Shown here: positions 1 to 5,252 of the stretch, one piece after another
Layout of the letters: the number at the start of each line of letters is the position of its first letter
Numbering within the stretch: position 1 is the stretch's first letter
Source of the DNA: Acidobacteriota bacterium
GTDB taxonomy: Bacteria > Acidobacteriota > Vicinamibacteria > Vicinamibacterales > UBA2999
Direction: 5' to 3'
Length of the DNA: 5,252 nt
Assembly (NCBI GenBank): GCA_013813075.1
Contig: JACCSI010000536.1
Span: 1 to 5,252 of the forward strand
Made by a program: the position numbers and the translations under genes
Notes under the pieces: model-generated
The model's input: only the letters and a program-made list of their open reading frames with translations
Database searches by the model: none
Told to the model about the DNA's origin: nothing

Positions 1-803
1 TAGATGCTCTTCCCATCGGCCAGCAGGCGTGGCTCGCCAGTGAGCTGGTGCTCGTTGCCGCGCGGGCCCGGCTTGAGCGCCATACTCCGCAACAACGTCA
101 GGTCCGAGAGCCGCCAGAACTGTAGCCATTCCGACGTGGCTTTCGTATTCCCCTCGTCCATGTCGGTTGTCGTCGAGATGGCCCGATCGATCGCGGGCAG
201 CGGCAGCACACTGTAGGGATAGATCCATCTGTTCTGAATCGCATCGTCGCGCGCGGCGCCGCTGCGGACAACTGTCCCGCGCTCGTCCATTTCCACGAGG
301 CCACCGGCGGCACGCCCGATGGACGCCGGCGCGACACCATGCGCGGCGCCGTGCATGGCTTCGGGTGCGGCGTTGGATGCCGCTGGCTGCGCGAGGGATT
401 GATACTGGAACGTCGCCAGCACATTTCCGTTGGCCAATCTGATGTAGGTGTGCGGATGACTGTATCCCGCGAGATCGTCAAACGCCGTGAGCAGGCGCGG
501 CTTCACGGGTTCCGTCAGATCGAACAGCCAGCTGCGACCGGCACCAAACCCGTTCGCCAGGAGGTGTCCCCCGGCCGGCATCTCGAGTTCCGTATGATGC
601 GGATGCGAGCCCGGCATACCGGTCGGGATCGACGCGACGATGGTGCCGTAGCGTGGCGACGTTGGATTCGCGTCGATGACTGCGAGAAAGTCGCTGGCCT
701 TGTGCTCGGCGTCACCTGCCCAGAGGAACAGATACGAACTGGACGATGCCCCACGACAGGCGCTGCACCAGATTAGAAGAGCTGAAAACAGCACTCGACG
801 CAT
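1..803 (-). CDS. SBP56-like secreted beta-propeller protein (selenium-binding / methanethiol oxidase-like), C-terminus outside window
   Basis: The frame is open from ATG at 803 to the window edge, giving 267 residues with no stop. Residues 1-16 look like a signal peptide: Arg2-Arg3, a hydrophobic stretch 4-12, then Cys-Ser-Ala-Cys at 13-16. Cys16 could be a lipid-anchor site, but Cys at -3 of the lipobox is unusual, so simple secretion is possible. After this come DFLAVID (38-44), SHPHHTE (66-72), LLANGFGAGRSWLFDL (81-96), SHPHTYIRLANGNVLATFQ (115-133), GGLVEMD (167-173) and TTTDM (211-215). I recognise this layout as that of periplasmic relatives of SBP56, a seven-bladed propeller family that includes copper-dependent methanethiol oxidase. 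His67, His69, His70, His116 and His118 are candidate metal ligands (inference). Residues 138-168 form an Ala/His/Pro-rich loop that looks like an insertion. The start is supported by GGGAG five bases upstream. Family membership is likely; substrate and enzymatic activity are unknown. Confidence 0.72.
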   Translation of the reverse strand, partial: MRRVLFSALLIWCSACRGASSSSYLFLWAGDAEHKASDFLAVIDANPTSPRYGTIVASIPTGMPGSHPHHTELEMPAGGHLLANGFGAGRSWLFDLTEPVKPRLLTAFDDLAGYSHPHTYIRLANGNVLATFQYQSLAQPAASNAAPEAMHGAAHGVAPASIGRAAGGLVEMDERGTVVRSGAARDDAIQNRWIYPYSVLPLPAIDRAISTTTDMDEGNTKATSEWLQFWRLSDLTLLRSMALKPGPRGNEHQLTGEPRLLADGKSI

Positions 804-808
804 GGAGT

Positions 809-813
809 CTCCC
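809..813 (-). promoter_or_regulatory. Ribosome binding site of the SBP56-like gene
   Basis: The minus strand reads GGGAG, then five bases, then ATG at 803. This spacing fits a Shine-Dalgarno site and decides the start codon, since the encoded signal peptide begins exactly there. I see no convincing sigma-70 promoter upstream. TTGGCT (minus strand, near 860) has only a poor -10 partner at the right distance. Confidence 0.65.
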
Positions 814-823
814 GTCAGGCTAA

Positions 824-838
824 CTACTTTTGAAGTAG
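824..838. repeat. Perfect inverted repeat CTACTT-TTG-AAGTAG, possible operator
   Basis: Six-base arms with a three-base centre lie 21 bases upstream of the SBP56-like start codon. The position fits an operator, or an mRNA hairpin just ahead of the ribosome binding site. The arms are AT-richer than their surroundings. No T-run follows on either strand, so it does not look like an intrinsic terminator. Binding by any regulator is speculation. Confidence 0.4.
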
Positions 839-867
839 ACCGCACGATGTCATCGGCAGCCAATGAT

Positions 868-908
868 GGTCAGCGATTTCACGGCTGTTCACCCGTAATC
901 CACTGACC
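868..908. repeat. Nested 41-base imperfect inverted repeat (cruciform or regulatory element)
   Basis: Three arm pairs nest around an eight-base loop (885-892). GGTCAG (868-873) pairs with CTGACC (903-908), GATT (875-878) with AATC (897-900), and ACGG (881-884) with CCGT (893-896). The left arms are separated by one and two unpaired bases and the right arms by none and two, so the folded form has small asymmetric bulges. It lies 65-105 bases upstream of the SBP56-like start. It could be a regulator site, a leader RNA hairpin or a leftover recombination site. The bulged layout recalls integron attC sites, but the attC core boxes are absent. Confidence 0.4.
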
Positions 909-978
909 GTGCGGATGTTAACATGGCGGCGCCGATGGTCACGGGACCGTCGATTAGCTGCGGATGCCCGGCTTATGT

Positions 979-1002
979 GCGACGCGTCGCGGCTAACCGC
1001 GG
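979..1002. repeat. 12-base palindrome GCGACGCGTCGC followed by a short GC hairpin
   Basis: Bases 979-990 are a perfect palindrome. They run into CGCGG-CTAA-CCGCG (988-1001), a five-base stem with a four-base loop. The TAG that closes the extended integrase reading frame (993-995) lies in that loop. The hairpin could slow or stop transcription coming from the integrase side, but it lacks the T-run of an intrinsic terminator. In DNA this GC-rich the palindrome may be chance. Confidence 0.25.
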
Positions 1003-1697
1003 TCGGTCACCGCTCCGCATGTTCTGCCAAGTCGTTCTCCTGTCTGAAGATGTTGCACATCTTGGCGGCGCAGTCGGACGCGCTTACCTGCAGACGACCG
1101 CAGCCAATCGCGGCCATGGCATCGCGACCAGCGATCGACGGGGCTTCGGACGCCCAGGGCACCGCGATTGAGGACGTGCGTGTCGATCATCGTGGTACTG
1201 ACATCCGCGTGGCCGAGCAGTTCCTGAACCGTTCGAATGTCGTATCCCGCCTCGAGCAAATGCGTCGCAAAGGAATGACGAAACGTGTGGCACGTGACGC
1301 GCTTGGTCAAGCCGGCCGTGCGGGCCGCCGCCGTGACCGCCCGCTGAACGACGGTCTCGTTGCAGATGAAAACGGGACGGCAGCCCATAGCGTTCATCGC
1401 GACAGATGTGTCCGGCCGGAAAGATGAACTGCCACAACCACGTGGTCGCGGCGTTTGGACATTTTCGATCCAGCGCGTCTGGCATTACCACTCGCCCCAG
1501 TCCGGCGGCGAGATCCTTGTCGTGCAGCTGCGCCACGTCGGCAAGATGCCGCAGCAGCGGCGCGCGCAAGGACGCCGGCAGCATCACCCTGCGGTCCTTC
1601 CGCCCTTTGCCGCGACGAATCACCACCTCGCCGCGGTCGAAGTTGACGTCCATAGAACAGGATTGCACCGAACGCCGTCGGCTGGAACGCCGGTCAG
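993..1697 (-). pseudogene. Integron-type tyrosine recombinase (IntI-like) remnant, multiply inactivated
   Basis: Three fragments on the minus strand read as one integrase. Near 1697-1650 a degenerate stretch gives LTGVP and AILFYG in different frames. From 1653 to about 1361 it reads MDVNFDRGEVVIRRGKG and MLPASLRAPL, then [14 protein letters not shown], which resembles the extra segment that marks integron integrases. From about 1360 the next frame gives [19 protein letters not shown] and [12 protein letters not shown]. An extra base near 1360-1361 joins the last two frames. His (1287-1289), Arg (1278-1280) and His (1209-1211) of the active site are present. The catalytic Tyr expected at 1182-1184 is Asp (GAC). 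About 14 codons holding the first catalytic Arg are missing between AILFYG and DVNF, and the N-terminal DNA-binding half is absent. Homology ends near 1128; the frame stays open to TAG at 993. It cannot be an active recombinase. The IntI-type assignment is likely, though a related chromosomal integrase is possible. Confidence 0.8.
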
Positions 1698-1703
1698 GCC
1701 GCG

Positions 1704-1991
1704 TCAGCGGGATGACCAGTAGCCGGGCCGCCGCTTCTGATGCGCGATGGCAACAAGATTCAGCGTGTTCGACTTCACTCGGTAGTAAATCGTGAACGTC
1801 AATCGATCGAGAAGGATTCGATGAGTGCCGGCTTCCGCCGTGGGATACCGATGGGGCGCCTGCCGAATCCGTTGAACTGCAATTGAGAGTTCCCGGAGGA
1901 ACGCGGAGGCAGCGAGCAGGCTTCGCTCCTCGTACCACGCCTGTGCGGACTCGGCCTCCCGCAGTGCCGCTGGATGGAACTCAACGTTCAT
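1704..1991 (-). CDS. ParE/RelE-superfamily toxin of a type II toxin-antitoxin module
   Basis: This 95-residue protein has the usual length and pattern of ParE-type toxins. It has an N-terminal strand (MNVEFHPAALREA), a helical region with AWYEERS and AFLRELSIAVQRI (about 18-42), APHRYP (45-50), then GTHRILLDRLTFTIYYRV and the C-terminal VAIAHQKRRPGYW (about 80-92). Members of this family either cleave mRNA on ribosomes (RelE) or poison DNA gyrase (ParE); the sequence does not show which. No lesion is visible. One position usually Arg in RR-LL is His (GTHR) and FPF is LTF, which may be normal variation. There is no clear ribosome binding site of its own. The ATG overlaps the last 11 bases of the original antitoxin gene, so it was probably translated by coupling. 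The stop lies seven bases before the integrase remnant. Confidence 0.85.
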   Translation of the reverse strand: MNVEFHPAALREAESAQAWYEERSLLAASAFLRELSIAVQRIRQAPHRYPTAEAGTHRILLDRLTFTIYYRVKSNTLNLVAIAHQKRRPGYWSSR

Positions 1992-2219
1992 TCAACCGAT
2001 CGAGAAGCCGTTGCCGTACCTGCTCTCACGGGATGCTTTCGACCGTTCCCGCGTCGAGTTCGGCGACGCGTTTCTCGATCTCGGCCCGCCCAAGCCGCGT
2101 CGACGTCTGTATCGGGTTCCTGCTTCAAGGGATTCGATAAGCAGCCCGGCAAGCGCAGCCCGATCCCCTTCCGAAAGCGCCGACGCTTCCTTCCAGACGT
2201 CGGTGAATGTCCGGCTCAT
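1981..2219 (-). pseudogene. Broken antitoxin of the addiction-module-component family, partner of the adjacent ParE-like toxin
   Basis: The first 31 or so residues from ATG 2219 (MSRTFTDVWKEASALSEG, then LAGLLIESLEA) match the small antitoxins usually found before ParE-type toxins. The conserved remainder is then spread over other frames: EPDTDVDAAWA in one, then AEIEKRVAELDAGTVESIP, a TGA (2026-2028) and EQVRQRLLDRLNER ending at 1981. Removing one base near 2119-2123 and one G near 2083-2091 restores a single 79-codon frame (239 minus 2 bases), the usual family length, with the TGA standing where the family normally has Trp. So there are two single-base insertions and one nonsense change. 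ATG 2219 is preferred over GTG 2222 because AGGA lies upstream at a workable distance. The product can no longer be a normal antitoxin. Family assignment is confident, and so is loss of the original frame. Confidence 0.82.
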
Positions 2220-2222
2220 CAC

Positions 2223-2417
2223 CTAATCCTACTCCCGCCCCCTGCATACAGCGCGAAAGATGGACTGCGGACCCGCTTGGTCGCGTCGACCTTGCCCGAC
2301 GAGTCTCGCCTCTGAAATGCGAACCCGTCCGCCGAGAGAAGCGAGCGATCCTTCCCGCGAAGCGGCGATTCCGCGCGACGCCCTTCCGGTGCGCGAAGCG
2401 CACGGCCTCAGCGAGCG
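2223..2417. other. Spacer between nuoN and the toxin-antitoxin patch; no gene seen
   Basis: I see no gene in these 195 bases, and neither strand gives a recognisable protein. The minus strand should hold the 3' end of the nuo transcript and whatever promoter served the toxin-antitoxin pair. Two small hairpins with the same core lie near nuoN (2355-2365 and 2389-2403). The missing N-terminal half of the integrase was looked for here and not found. Confidence 0.5.
2389..2403 (-). terminator. Hairpin 14 bases after nuoN, weak terminator candidate
   Basis: On the minus strand GTGCGC-TTC-GCGCAC forms a perfect six-base stem just after the nuoN TAG (2418-2420). A second, smaller hairpin with the same core, CCGC-TTC-GCGG, follows at 2355-2365. 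Neither is followed by a T-run, so this is not a standard intrinsic terminator. It could protect the 3' end of the nuo message or help Rho-dependent termination. The paired stems are visible; the role is inference. Confidence 0.3.
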
Positions 2418-3860
2418 CTAGAAGATTGTCGCGACGGACGCTTGAGCGGCGTCGATCAAACGCGTCGGCAGGATGCCGAGATAGAGGATCCCGAAGACCG
2501 TCAGCGCCAGCCCAGTCATGGCAATGGTGGTGATCGGCGCCGGCACCGGACGGGCATCGCGTTCCGACATGTACATCATCACGACAACCCGCAGGTAGAA
2601 GAAGACGGAGACGACGCTCGACAGCACGCCGATGATCGCGAGCCAGTAGTAGCCGGAGCCGACAGCTGCGCTGAAGACGTACCATTTCGCAATGAAGCCG
2701 GCCGTGGGTGGGAATCCGCCAAGCGACAGCAGGCAGATCGTCATCAACGTGGCGAGCGCCGGATGCGAATACCACAGACCGGCATAATCGCGCAGGTCGT
2801 CATTGGCGCGCTCGCGCGTGCCAAGCAGCGCGATGACACCAAACGCTCCCAGGTTGGTCAGCGCGTAGGCGGCCAGATAGAACAGGATCGCCGCCTTGCC
2901 CACGTCGTTGCCCGCGACCAGCCCGACCAGCAGATATCCACCATGCGCGATGCTCGAATACGCCAGCATCCGTTTCAGACTGGTCTGCGCCACACCGACC
3001 ACGGTGCCGACGATCATCGTCGCGGCCGCGATCGCCCACAGCACCGGTGCCCACTCGGCAATCATCGGCTCGAGCGCCGTCAGAAAGACGCGCGCGAACG
3101 CCGCGACCGCGGCGGCCTTGACCCCGGTGGACATGAAGCCCGTCACGACGGCTGGCGCACCTTCATAGGCATCGGGTGACCACATGTGGAACGGCACCGC
3201 CGCGACCTTGAACCCGAAGCCGACAATCAGCAGGCCGACCGCAAGCAGAATCATCGGATTGCCGCTCATCGACTGCGCGGCAATCACCGAGCCGACCCGA
3301 TCCAGGCTGGTGCTGCCGGAAATGCCGTAGATAAACGCAATGCCGTACAGGAAAAACGAGCTCGCAAACGCACCGAGCAGGAAGTACTTGAACGCCGCTT
3401 CGGTGCTCTGCGCCTGGTCACGGCGGATGCCCGTCATGACATACACCGCAATCGACATCGTCTCGAGTGCGAGGAACATCAGCAGAAGATCCGTCGCCTG
3501 GACCATCAGCATCATCCCTACCATCGAGAACAACATCAGGGTGTAGAACTCGCCGGCTGGAATCTTGTCCCGGTGCACGGTCTGTGACGAGAACCACACC
3601 GTGAAAATGCCGACCACCACCAGCACGAGGTTCACGAAGAGCGCGAAGTTGTCGGCGGTGACGACGCCGAAACTGGTGGCGTTGCGATCCCAGAGGAAAA
3701 TCGACGCCGTGCCGGCACCGAGCAGCCCGATGATTGCCAGGCCGCCCAGCGGCATCGACTCATTCTTGAGCCGGAACGATTCCGCCAGCATGATGGCCAG
3801 GCCGGCCATCGCGAGGCAGATCACAGGGATGACAGCGTCGAATGCAGCACTAAACATCAT
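2418..3860 (-). CDS. nuoN: NADH:quinone oxidoreductase subunit N (complex I, NuoN)
   Basis: This complete 480-residue membrane protein has about 14 hydrophobic segments, the normal size for NuoN. NuoN is one of three antiporter-like subunits that move protons in the membrane arm of respiratory complex I. The residues known from E. coli NuoN fall at the same or nearly the same numbers: Glu133 in LALETMS, Lys158 in AAFKYF, Lys218 in FGFKVAAVPFHMWSPDAYEG, Lys248 in TGVKAAAV and Lys392 in FIAKWYVF. Other hallmarks are LKRMLAYSSIAHGGYLLVG (295-313) and GGFPPTAGF (381-389). The ATG at 3860 overlaps the nuoM stop by one base (TAATG), with no good ribosome binding site, so translational coupling is likely. 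A second ATG follows directly and would remove only one residue. It is the last nuo gene in the window, consistent with the usual L-M-N order. No defect is visible. Confidence 0.97.
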   Translation of the reverse strand: MMFSAAFDAVIPVICLAMAGLAIMLAESFRLKNESMPLGGLAIIGLLGAGTASIFLWDRNATSFGVVTADNFALFVNLVLVVVGIFTVWFSSQTVHRDKIPAGEFYTLMLFSMVGMMLMVQATDLLLMFLALETMSIAVYVMTGIRRDQAQSTEAAFKYFLLGAFASSFFLYGIAFIYGISGSTSLDRVGSVIAAQSMSGNPMILLAVGLLIVGFGFKVAAVPFHMWSPDAYEGAPAVVTGFMSTGVKAAAVAAFARVFLTALEPMIAEWAPVLWAIAAATMIVGTVVGVAQTSLKRMLAYSSIAHGGYLLVGLVAGNDVGKAAILFYLAAYALTNLGAFGVIALLGTRERANDDLRDYAGLWYSHPALATLMTICLLSLGGFPPTAGFIAKWYVFSAAVGSGYYWLAIIGVLSSVVSVFFYLRVVVMMYMSERDARPVPAPITTIAMTGLALTVFGILYLGILPTRLIDAAQASVATIF

Positions 3861-5252
3861 TACGGGGCCACCGACCTGGGGGCAGCAGGTGTAACCGGTA
3901 CGGTAGAGCCAAGCGCCGCCGCGAATGAGGCGCCGCGTTGTTCAACGCGTTCGACAACCCGTATCACCGCCGGCTCCATCGGCTTCAGAAAGATGTTCGG
4001 GAACACTCCCATGACAATCGCCATCGCACACAGAGGGCCGATGATGGCCCACTCGCGGAACGACAGGTCGGGCATCTCGCGGTTGTGGGCGTTGGCAACC
4101 GGACCGTAAAACACGCGTTGGAACATCCACAGCATGTACACCGCCGAGAGAATGACGCCCAGGCCCGCGACGACGACAAAGCGCGGATCCCACCGGAAGG
4201 CGCCGAGCATGATCAGGAACTCGCCGATGAAGCCATTCATCCCGGGCAATCCAATCGATGCCAGCGTGATCAGCAGCGACGCGGCGGTCAGCCGTGGGAC
4301 AATTTTCTTGATGCCGCCATACTCGCTAATCAGGCGTGTGTGGCGGCGATCCGACAACATCCCGACGATACAGAACAGGCCGCCGGTGCTGACGCCGTGC
4401 GCCAGCATCTGGTATGTCGCCCCCTGCACACCCTGAAGGTTCATCGCCGCAATGCCAAGCACGACAAACCCCATATGGCTGACGGACGAGTAGGCCACCA
4501 GCTTTTTCATGTCCGGCTGCACCATCGCGACCAGCGCGCCGTAAACGATGGCAATGACCGACAACACCGCCAGATACGGAGCGAAATATAGCGCCGCTTC
4601 CGGGAACAATGGGAACGCGAAGCGGATCAGGCCATACGCACCCATCTTCAGCATCACGCCCGCCAGGATGACCGAGCCCGGCGTTGGCGCCTCCACGTGG
4701 GCGTCGGGCAACCACGTGTGGAACGGAAACAACGGCACTTTGATGACGAACGCCAACGCAAACGCCAGGAAGAACCAGTACTGCAGGTGCAGCGGCACGT
4801 CGAGCTCGTACAGGCGCAACACATCGAAGCTGTACGAACCGGTCATCTGTTGATGCAGGAACGCCAAGCCAATGATGGCCACCAGCATCAGCACGCTGCC
4901 GGCCATCGTATAGAGAATGAACTTGATGGCGGCGTAGACGCGGCGATCGTAGCCCCACACGCCGATGAGGAAATACATCGGAATGAGGACGAAGTCCCAG
5001 AACACGTAGAACAGGAACAGATCCAGCGCCGCAAACACGCCGAGCATGGCGGTCTCGAGCAGCAACATGAAGATCGAGAACTCCTTGACCTTCTTGTGAA
5101 TACTTTCCCACGACGACAGCAGCGCGAGCGGCGTTAGAAAGCCGGTCAGCACAATCAACATCAGGCTGATGCCGTCGATGCCGAGGTAGTAGTCGATGCC
5201 AAACGCGGGAATCCACGACACGCGCTCGACGAACTGGAACTCCGCGCCGCCG
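3860..5252 (-). CDS. nuoM: NADH:quinone oxidoreductase subunit M (complex I, NuoM), N-terminus outside window
   Basis: The frame stays open to the window edge and reads EFQFVERVSWIPAFGIDYYL, so the true start lies beyond 5252. The GTG at 5219-5221 is internal. The 463 residues present cover nearly all of NuoM, a proton-pumping antiporter-like subunit of complex I. Counting from the codon at 5221, Lys161 (KVPLFPFHTWLPDAHVEAP), Lys192 (LKMGAYG), His249 (SSVSHMGF), His275 (MLAHGVSTGG) and Glu334 (NGFIGEF) have the same mutual spacing as Lys234, Lys265, His322, His348 and Glu407 of E. coli NuoM. The TM5 position of E. coli Glu144 is Asp76 here (FWDFVLIPMYFLIGVWG). The last 25 or so residues are an Ala/Pro/Val-rich tail, probably disordered. 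TAA at 3860-3862 overlaps the nuoN ATG. nuoL probably lies just upstream, outside the window. Confidence 0.97.
   Translation of the reverse strand, partial: GGAEFQFVERVSWIPAFGIDYYLGIDGISLMLIVLTGFLTPLALLSSWESIHKKVKEFSIFMLLLETAMLGVFAALDLFLFYVFWDFVLIPMYFLIGVWGYDRRVYAAIKFILYTMAGSVLMLVAIIGLAFLHQQMTGSYSFDVLRLYELDVPLHLQYWFFLAFALAFVIKVPLFPFHTWLPDAHVEAPTPGSVILAGVMLKMGAYGLIRFAFPLFPEAALYFAPYLAVLSVIAIVYGALVAMVQPDMKKLVAYSSVSHMGFVVLGIAAMNLQGVQGATYQMLAHGVSTGGLFCIVGMLSDRRHTRLISEYGGIKKIVPRLTAASLLITLASIGLPGMNGFIGEFLIMLGAFRWDPRFVVVAGLGVILSAVYMLWMFQRVFYGPVANAHNREMPDLSFREWAIIGPLCAMAIVMGVFPNIFLKPMEPAVIRVVERVEQRGASFAAALGSTVPVTPAAPRSVAP

Larger units (their letters stand above)
804..992. other. Non-coding spacer between SBP56-like gene and integrase remnant, rich in inverted repeats
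   Basis: I see no credible gene in these 189 bases on either strand. The region should hold the promoter and leader of the SBP56-like gene. It contains a perfect 15-base inverted repeat (824-838), a 41-base nested imperfect inverted repeat (868-908) and a 12-base palindrome (979-990). An additional pair, CCGCAC at 840-845 and GTGCGG at 909-914, brackets the 41-base element. The function is not known. Confidence 0.5.

Noticed and set aside
917..997. Possible integron attC or attI site: GTTAAC at 917-922 and GGCTAAC at 991-997 next to the integrase remnant
   Set aside because: The boxes stand in the wrong order on both strands, each deviates from the RYYYAAC/GTTRRRY cores, and the intervening sequence does not fold end to end as an attC.
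1355..1365. Programmed frameshifting as the reason for the integrase frame change
   Set aside because: There is no slippery heptamer or supporting structure, and the gene is also truncated, internally deleted and lacks its catalytic Tyr, so decay explains it better.
909..1427. Long plus-strand open frame of 172 codons across the integrase region
   Set aside because: It is antisense to the clearly recognisable integrase motifs, has no recognisable domain, and reflects the high GC content.
1360..2123. All indels in the integrase and antitoxin being sequencing errors
   Set aside because: Each extra base lies in a two- or three-base run, so this cannot be excluded for single sites. But the in-frame TGA, the Tyr-to-Asp change and the missing N-terminal half are not indels, and the adjacent nuo genes (about 2.8 kb) have none.
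2442..3179. Plus-strand open frame of 245 codons opposite nuoN, and a similar 217-codon frame (3938-4591) opposite nuoM
   Set aside because: Both are rich in Arg, His, Gln and Asp, as expected from the complement of membrane-protein codons. They have no recognisable motif, and the minus strand holds unmistakable NuoN and NuoM.
5219..5221. GTG at 5219-5221 as the start of nuoM
   Set aside because: The frame continues upstream with QFVERV, which belongs to the conserved NuoM N-terminal region, and there is no ribosome binding site before the GTG.
1..5252. CRISPR array, tRNA or rRNA gene, or complete insertion sequence
   Set aside because: I saw no regularly spaced direct repeats, no tRNA cloverleaf motifs, no rRNA signature, and no transposase or terminal inverted repeat pair.

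Overview
The window looks like a chromosomal segment of a GC-rich, respiring, probably Gram-negative bacterium. The evidence is GC-rich coding throughout, a 14-subunit-type complex I operon, a secreted SBP56-like protein and an integron-type integrase remnant. A soil lineage such as Acidobacteriota is a guess from this gene mix and cannot be settled here. Every recognisable gene lies on the minus strand, so transcription runs from base 5252 towards base 1.

Right part (2418-5252): the 3' end of a nuo operon, nuoM (its 5' end is outside the window) followed by a complete nuoN. They overlap by one base (TAATG). Both encode antiporter-like proton-pumping subunits of the membrane arm of NADH:quinone oxidoreductase. 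Nearly all the charged residues of the proton path can be placed. The exception is the key TM5 glutamate of NuoM, which is aspartate here. nuoN is followed by a 195-base spacer with two small GC-rich hairpins.

Middle part (about 990-2220): a decayed accessory patch. It holds an antitoxin gene of the 'addiction module component' family broken by two single-base insertions and a TGA, an apparently intact ParE/RelE-type toxin gene directly after it, and, seven bases past the toxin stop, the remains of an integron-type tyrosine recombinase. The recombinase has lost its N-terminal half and the segment with the first catalytic Arg, carries a frameshift, and has Asp in place of the catalytic Tyr.

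Left part (1-992): a spacer rich in inverted repeats (804-992), then the first 267 codons of a secreted or lipid-anchored SBP56-type beta-propeller protein (methanethiol-oxidase-like family), which runs off the window at base 1.

The nuo genes act together in one respiratory complex. The toxin, antitoxin and integrase are former mobile or accessory DNA that landed downstream of the operon and is eroding. The SBP56-like gene has its own ribosome binding site and is probably an independent unit. I did not find a convincing new biological system. The most notable points are the toxin that outlived its antitoxin, the active-site-dead integrase and the NuoM Glu-to-Asp change.
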